From: Aggregatibacter sp. 2125159857
Lineage (GTDB): Bacteria > Pseudomonadota > Gammaproteobacteria > Enterobacterales > Pasteurellaceae
Direction of reading: 5' to 3'
DNA length: 64,000 bases
Assembly: GCF_017798005.1 (NCBI RefSeq)
Contig: NZ_CP072548.1
Span: 1,302,001 to 1,366,000 of the forward strand
The notes beneath the pieces are model-generated. The model made no database searches, was not told the DNA's origin, and saw only the letters and a program-made list of their open reading frames with translations. The position numbers and the translations under genes are program-made. Below are positions 60,131-64,000 of the stretch, in pieces (within the stretch, counting starts at the first letter, position 1; each line of letters begins with the position of its first letter).

Positions 60131-61537
60131 CTACAATTTATCGCCCAACAAAAATTGCAACACCGCATCCATTCGCAAGTGCGGTATATTTTCGCCTTGT
60201 TCTAAACGGCACGGTTCAAATTGGTCGAATTCAAATTTCTGATTTTGCCAAAAATCGGCACTCGGCAATCTTCCCGGCACACTGCCCGGATAAAGTGTCA
60301 CTTTCTGCTTATCAGAAGAACGAATACCTTGCAACGCTTTAAATGATTGACCATTTTGATTCACCACCACTTGCTGTGTCGCACGGATAGACGCAATTGC
60401 GGTGTAATCCGTCACAATATCGGCAAATTCGACATAACGCCCGCCTTCTTGCACTAACTGACGCATCAAACCGATTAAATTCGGCAACTGGTCTGTGGTG
60501 ATATGATCCGCCTTGGTGGCAATAAACATCAATTTATCGATTTTAGGTGAGAAAAGACGATTTAAAAGATGCCGTTTGCCATAATGAAAATTGCGAAAGA
60601 GCTGATGTAGCGCCTGTTGCATATCGTTAAAAGCTTGTCGGCTATGATTTAACGGCGTTAAGCAATCCGCCAAAATAACTTGTCGATCAAAGGTCTCAAA
60701 ATAATTTTCGTAAAACCCTTTCACAATATGCTGACGATAATACTCATAGCGTTTAGTCAATACAGCAAAATAACTGTCACTTTTCGCCTCACGCTTTAGC
60801 TGTTGCCATTGTGACGCACTCAAATGCAATAATGGGAAGAATTGCAAGGCTGGCGCACCTTCAAGTTCACCGGGTAACACAAAGCGTCCCGGCTGAATAA
60901 AATGTAACCCTTGTTTCTTACATTGCCACAAATAATCGGTGTAATCTTTGGCCAACTGCGCCAAAATGTCTTCATCTGCGGCATCAGTCAGCTGAATTTT
61001 GGCCACTTTCGTTAACCAAGACTGCGCCAACGCTGCGTGTGTGCCGTTAAGTTGTCGTTGTAATTCCAACGACCACTCTTCAAACCCTAAATCCAATAAG
61101 GGCAAATCCAACAACCATTCGCCGGGATAATCAAAAATATCTAAATATAACGTGCCTTTTTCTTTCAAATGACGCAACAAACCATCACTTCGTTGATAAC
61201 GAATTGCCAAGCGAGTTTCACTCACGCCACGGGTAGATTGCGGCCACATCGGTGGGTCTTGAGACAAGGCATTCAGATTTCCTTCGTAATCAAAGCGCGG
61301 GATCGATAAATCTAATTGAGGCACGCGTTGTACCGCCAGAATTCGGTGTTGGCGGGCAGCATCAAAGAGTGGCAAATGCCCGTTATCCACTCGATTAATG
61401 TGTAACATTTGATTCATTAAGCTGGTAATAAACGCGGTTTTTCCACTTCGACTTAACCCCGTCACGGCAATTCGTAAAGTACGATCTAAGCCACGATTAA
61501 CCAGCTCGTTTAATTCTTTTTGCAGATGATTTAGCAT
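60131..61537 (-). CDS. ycjX: YcjX family GTPase-like protein (DUF463)
   Basis: The 468-aa protein has a P-loop AVTGLSRSGKTAFITSLMNQ and family segments LYLDIFDYPGEWLLDLPLL and IATKADHITTDQLPNL. The start is the ATG of MLNHLQKEL; nine further open codons upstream would need a TTG start. It is co-directional with ycjF, ten bases upstream of the ycjF GTG. Confidence 0.88.
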   Translation of the reverse strand: MLNHLQKELNELVNRGLDRTLRIAVTGLSRSGKTAFITSLMNQMLHINRVDNGHLPLFDAARQHRILAVQRVPQLDLSIPRFDYEGNLNALSQDPPMWPQSTRGVSETRLAIRYQRSDGLLRHLKEKGTLYLDIFDYPGEWLLDLPLLDLGFEEWSLELQRQLNGTHAALAQSWLTKVAKIQLTDAADEDILAQLAKDYTDYLWQCKKQGLHFIQPGRFVLPGELEGAPALQFFPLLHLSASQWQQLKREAKSDSYFAVLTKRYEYYRQHIVKGFYENYFETFDRQVILADCLTPLNHSRQAFNDMQQALHQLFRNFHYGKRHLLNRLFSPKIDKLMFIATKADHITTDQLPNLIGLMRQLVQEGGRYVEFADIVTDYTAIASIRATQQVVVNQNGQSFKALQGIRSSDKQKVTLYPGSVPGRLPSADFWQNQKFEFDQFEPCRLEQGENIPHLRMDAVLQFLLGDKL

Positions 61538-61724
61538 ACTCGTCTTCTTAATATATGACGTCAATAATGGGAGACATTATACCGAAAAAATGAAGATGGG
61601 CTTAATTTGCTTGGAAATAAAAGAAAAGTGCGGTCAAAACAAAAGAATTTTGAGAAGGGTTTGCTCGCGACGTATGAGGCGAATCAATCACATCGCTGAT
61701 TAATACGTAATTTCCATAATATTT

Positions 61725-62450
61725 TTATTCTGCCAAAAAGCCATGTTGATACATAATGCGTTTTGCCGTATCTGACATTAAAAACTGAAAAAATAAACGG
61801 GTAATCACATTCTCACTCAGTTGCGCAGCAGAATAGGTCGCCTTGATATTAAATTCAGGTGGGAAAGGATGAAAACGCAGATTTTCATTTGCTAATTTGT
61901 ACATATAATTGGCGTAACCAATCATCATGTCGGCATGATTATTCTGTAAGACATACTTGAAAGCAATTTCACCTTGCGGAATAACCACGGCACTATTTTC
62001 ACCGCCGACCAACGGCATCGCACGCTGTTTTAATAAACGACCAGGTTCGGGATAGGCTTTTTCTAACAGTTCAAACAAGTGCCAAGTGTAATCCCCGCAA
62101 GGATCCGCAATAGGCGTGGAGGTTGCCAAACGCAAGGATTCATCAAACAAAATATCTAATGTATCGCGGTGTTGATAATGTTCGGTATTTAAGGTGGTAA
62201 GAATCAGTTGATTAAAGGCGAGGATTTGCTGGTTATAAATACATTTCGTGGCAGATAGGATGTTGATATTTTGCAAATTAGCACTAATAAAAATATCACA
62301 GTATTCATCGGCTTCCAAGCGTTGTCGCAACAACCCCGCCGGTGCTAAATGTAAATGAACCTCCACCGGGTTTTTCTGCTTGAAAATCGTCACGAGCTCA
62401 TTTAAAACATGACGAAAACTGCCTGCGCTAAAAATCGTTAAATTCAACAT
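61725..62450 (-). CDS. ModA-like substrate-binding protein without a signal peptide
   Basis: The 241-aa protein has the type II periplasmic binding fold of molybdate/tungstate binders: LTIFSAGSFRHVLNEL, PAGLLRQRLEADEYCDIFIS, and a C-terminal VITRLFFQFLMS helix. It starts directly at the mature domain with no signal peptide. The adjacent ABC ATPase is decayed and no permease is seen, so transport is unlikely. It may be a relic or a cytoplasmic binder. Confidence 0.7.
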   Translation of the reverse strand: MLNLTIFSAGSFRHVLNELVTIFKQKNPVEVHLHLAPAGLLRQRLEADEYCDIFISANLQNINILSATKCIYNQQILAFNQLILTTLNTEHYQHRDTLDILFDESLRLATSTPIADPCGDYTWHLFELLEKAYPEPGRLLKQRAMPLVGGENSAVVIPQGEIAFKYVLQNNHADMMIGYANYMYKLANENLRFHPFPPEFNIKATYSAAQLSENVITRLFFQFLMSDTAKRIMYQHGFLAE

Positions 62451-62806
62451 TTTTTGATCCTATAAAAGCCACTTAATACGCTGTCGTACACAGGGACAAA
62501 ATGCGTAAGTTCATGGTTTTGATAGTGTGCTTCCTGCACCAACATGGGTAAATGAAATCACTGTGTCAAATTCTCTGCCGTCAACACATCATCAGTTTGA
62601 CCAAATAACAGGTTTTGCTTATTCATTAACAAAACTTTACTCGCCACGGCAACCACATGATTCAGTTGATGCGTTGTTAATATGATGACGGTTAATCTAT
62701 GTTCTTTCACCCACTGTTGCAATAACGATAACACAGTATTTTGATTCGCTAAATCCAAAGCAGAGGTCGGCTCATCCAATGGCATTAATTTGCATTCGGA
62801 AGCCAT
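62444..62806 (-). pseudogene. ABC transporter ATPase remnant (MolC/FecE type)
   Basis: Only the C-terminal part remains: LDEPTSALDLANQNTVLSLL (Walker B/D-loop) and ILTTHQLNHVVAVASKVLLM (H-loop). Walker A and the signature motif are missing. An in-frame TGA at 62558-62560 follows AENLTQ, after which FHLPMLVQEAHYQNHELTHF continues in frame to 62444, overlapping the start of the next gene. It is therefore truncated at the 5' end and interrupted. Confidence 0.75.
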
Positions 62807-62924
62807 GGTGTTTTAGTTGAACGATAACATTACTTAAAAAAATAAAGTGGTTGATAGACTAAACCACTTTATCACAGGCGAAGAGATTTCAAACGCGCGA
62901 AAAAACAACCGCACTTAATTTCAA

Positions 62925-63896
62925 TCAATACCCTTTTTGATACACCAATTCAGCCAATTTCACGCCTAATAAGGCAATATCAAAGCGTTGTTCGTCTGCC
63001 ACTAGCCAGAATTGAACGCCATTTTCCACTGCTGTAAGCCCGCCGATATGTAACTTGGCGGCTTCCCCGGCTTCTGCTTCGCCGTTGGTTACCGGTGTGA
63101 ATAATTGGGTTTCATTGAAATCCACCAACGCATTGTCTTGCCATGCGCTGATTTGTGATTGCATATCCAACTCATAGTCGGATAACAATGTCACTGTTTG
63201 CGCCATGCCATAAAACACCGGTACTTGCACTTGATGGAAAATCACATTTGATAATTGAGGGAAGATTTTTTCCACTTGCGTCGCCAAATTTACGGCGTGT
63301 TTTGTCAATGGAAACACATCAAAAGCTAAACGTTGCTGTTCTTCGTCAAGCGGAATGCCGTTTAATAACTGCGCCGTTTGACCGGCAAGTTTTGAGACGG
63401 TTTCACTGTTAATATAGGAAGCCGGTAATAATGACGTAACTAACACTTGTGATAGGTTTGCATCACGTGCTAATTGTGATACGGAGAAAATGAATTGGAT
63501 TACTTGCGGATCAGGCAACGAAACAATGTTACGTTGTAGTGAAGTCAGCTGTTCGTTATTAACACTTGGTACGATCACCGGCACATCATTTAACGTGGCG
63601 CATACGCCGTTCAAGTCAATCACCATGCACCCTGCACTCGCGGCTTTGGCAATGTGTGTCGCGTGCGCTAATTCGCCGGCGAAAAAAACGTAATCAAAAT
63701 CCGACCATTCGGTTTCATCTAACGCAATTTGTGCCACGCTTTTATTATTAAAACGAATGCCTTGTTCTTCGGCAAAAGGGAAAAGTTCCACGACGGATAC
63801 CTTTTCAATTTCTAAACAACTCTGCTCTAATGTTTCTGCTAACTTCTCGCATAAATCAAATTCGGCGACGAGGGCGACATTTAATCTTGTACTCAT
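62925..63896 (-). CDS. usg: USG-1 protein, aspartate-semialdehyde dehydrogenase homologue
   Basis: The 323-aa protein has the overall fold of aspartate-semialdehyde dehydrogenase but lacks the active cysteine: the expected GNCT is replaced by VSLPDPQV. This fits Usg, a non-catalytic paralogue of unknown role. Family segments are VIDLNGVCA and TKHAVNLATQVEKIFPQ. It is divergent from ybaK. Confidence 0.85.
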   Translation of the reverse strand: MSTRLNVALVAEFDLCEKLAETLEQSCLEIEKVSVVELFPFAEEQGIRFNNKSVAQIALDETEWSDFDYVFFAGELAHATHIAKAASAGCMVIDLNGVCATLNDVPVIVPSVNNEQLTSLQRNIVSLPDPQVIQFIFSVSQLARDANLSQVLVTSLLPASYINSETVSKLAGQTAQLLNGIPLDEEQQRLAFDVFPLTKHAVNLATQVEKIFPQLSNVIFHQVQVPVFYGMAQTVTLLSDYELDMQSQISAWQDNALVDFNETQLFTPVTNGEAEAGEAAKLHIGGLTAVENGVQFWLVADEQRFDIALLGVKLAELVYQKGY

Positions 63897-63955
63897 TTTT
63901 CTCTCCGCAGTAAAATAAAAGGCTACATTCTACTGAATTATAACAAGGAAATACA

Positions 63956-64000
63956 ATGACGCCGGCAATTGACTTACTGAAAAAGCACAACGTTCCTTTT
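63956..64000 (+). CDS. ybaK: YbaK/EbsC Cys-tRNA(Pro) deacylase (3' end cut off)
   Basis: Only 15 codons are visible: MTPAIDLLKKHNVPF, the typical YbaK N-terminus. AAGGAA lies before the ATG. YbaK hydrolyses Cys-tRNA(Pro) misacylated by ProRS. Confidence 0.8.
   Translation, partial: MTPAIDLLKKHNVPF

Overview
The window is chromosomal DNA of a Pasteurellaceae bacterium. The nine-base uptake signal AAGTGCGGT (Haemophilus/Aggregatibacter type) occurs about 45 times by eye on both strands. Gene content and order (glgBXCAP, fabA next to a Lon-like protease and matP, yqcC-truC-yoaH-cspD, oadGAB, amiB-mutL-miaA-hfq, ycjX-ycjF) fit that family. Aggregatibacter or a close oral Haemophilus is the likeliest host, but the species is an inference. 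The window starts inside tehB and ends inside ybaK.

Layout. 1-5.3 kb: tehB end, a DUF1919 gene, fabB, mnmC and a T4-endonuclease-V-like glycosylase. 5.3-15.5 kb: the glycogen operon, read leftward as glgB-glgX-glgC-glgA-glgP. 15.6-22.2 kb: fabA, a Lon-family protease, matP, a tRNA-Leu, yqcC-truC, yoaH (53 aa) and cspD. 22.4-36.8 kb: a type I-C CRISPR-Cas locus carrying extra defence genes. 37.0-64.0 kb: housekeeping genes, including glnE, rplY, asnS, bioD, pykA, rnd, metF, three tRNAs, oadGAB, tsaE-amiB-mutL-miaA-hfq, tyrR, ycjXF, a decayed molybdate/tungstate-type ABC locus and usg.

The notable region is the CRISPR-Cas locus. All its genes run leftward: cas3, [helicase remnant, kwaA, kwaB, methyltransferase remnant], cas5c, cas8c, cas7, cas4, [darT, darG], cas1, cas2, leader, then 31 repeats with 30 spacers. 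Two further defence modules therefore sit inside one cas operon. A DarT/DarG DNA ADP-ribosylation toxin-antitoxin pair lies between cas4 and cas1. A Kiwa (KwaA/KwaB) system lies between cas3 and cas5c, flanked by two gutted restriction-modification-like genes. kwaB is broken by one extra A in an A8 run, so it is either phase-variable, rescued by slippage, or dead.

The cas genes contain seven perfect 12-base DNA uptake sequences of Neisseriaceae dialects, including one Eikenella-type copy, and few Pasteurellaceae signals. This points to cross-family transfer between naturally competent bacteria. A lone CRISPR-type hairpin, with a C(UUCG)G loop absent from the array repeats, sits directly upstream of the cas5c ribosome-binding site. 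Since Cas5c is the repeat-cleaving nuclease of type I-C, this could be a feedback or mRNA-processing site. A second, unrelated I-C-like repeat relic lies 26 bases further on.

Regulatory sites that can be read include FadR- and FabR-like sites upstream of fabA and fabB, a CRP/FNR-type site at about -41.5 of oadGAB, a strong CRP-like site between pykA and rnd, a tRNA promoter, and many Rho-independent terminators. No insertion sequence, prophage or rRNA gene was seen.
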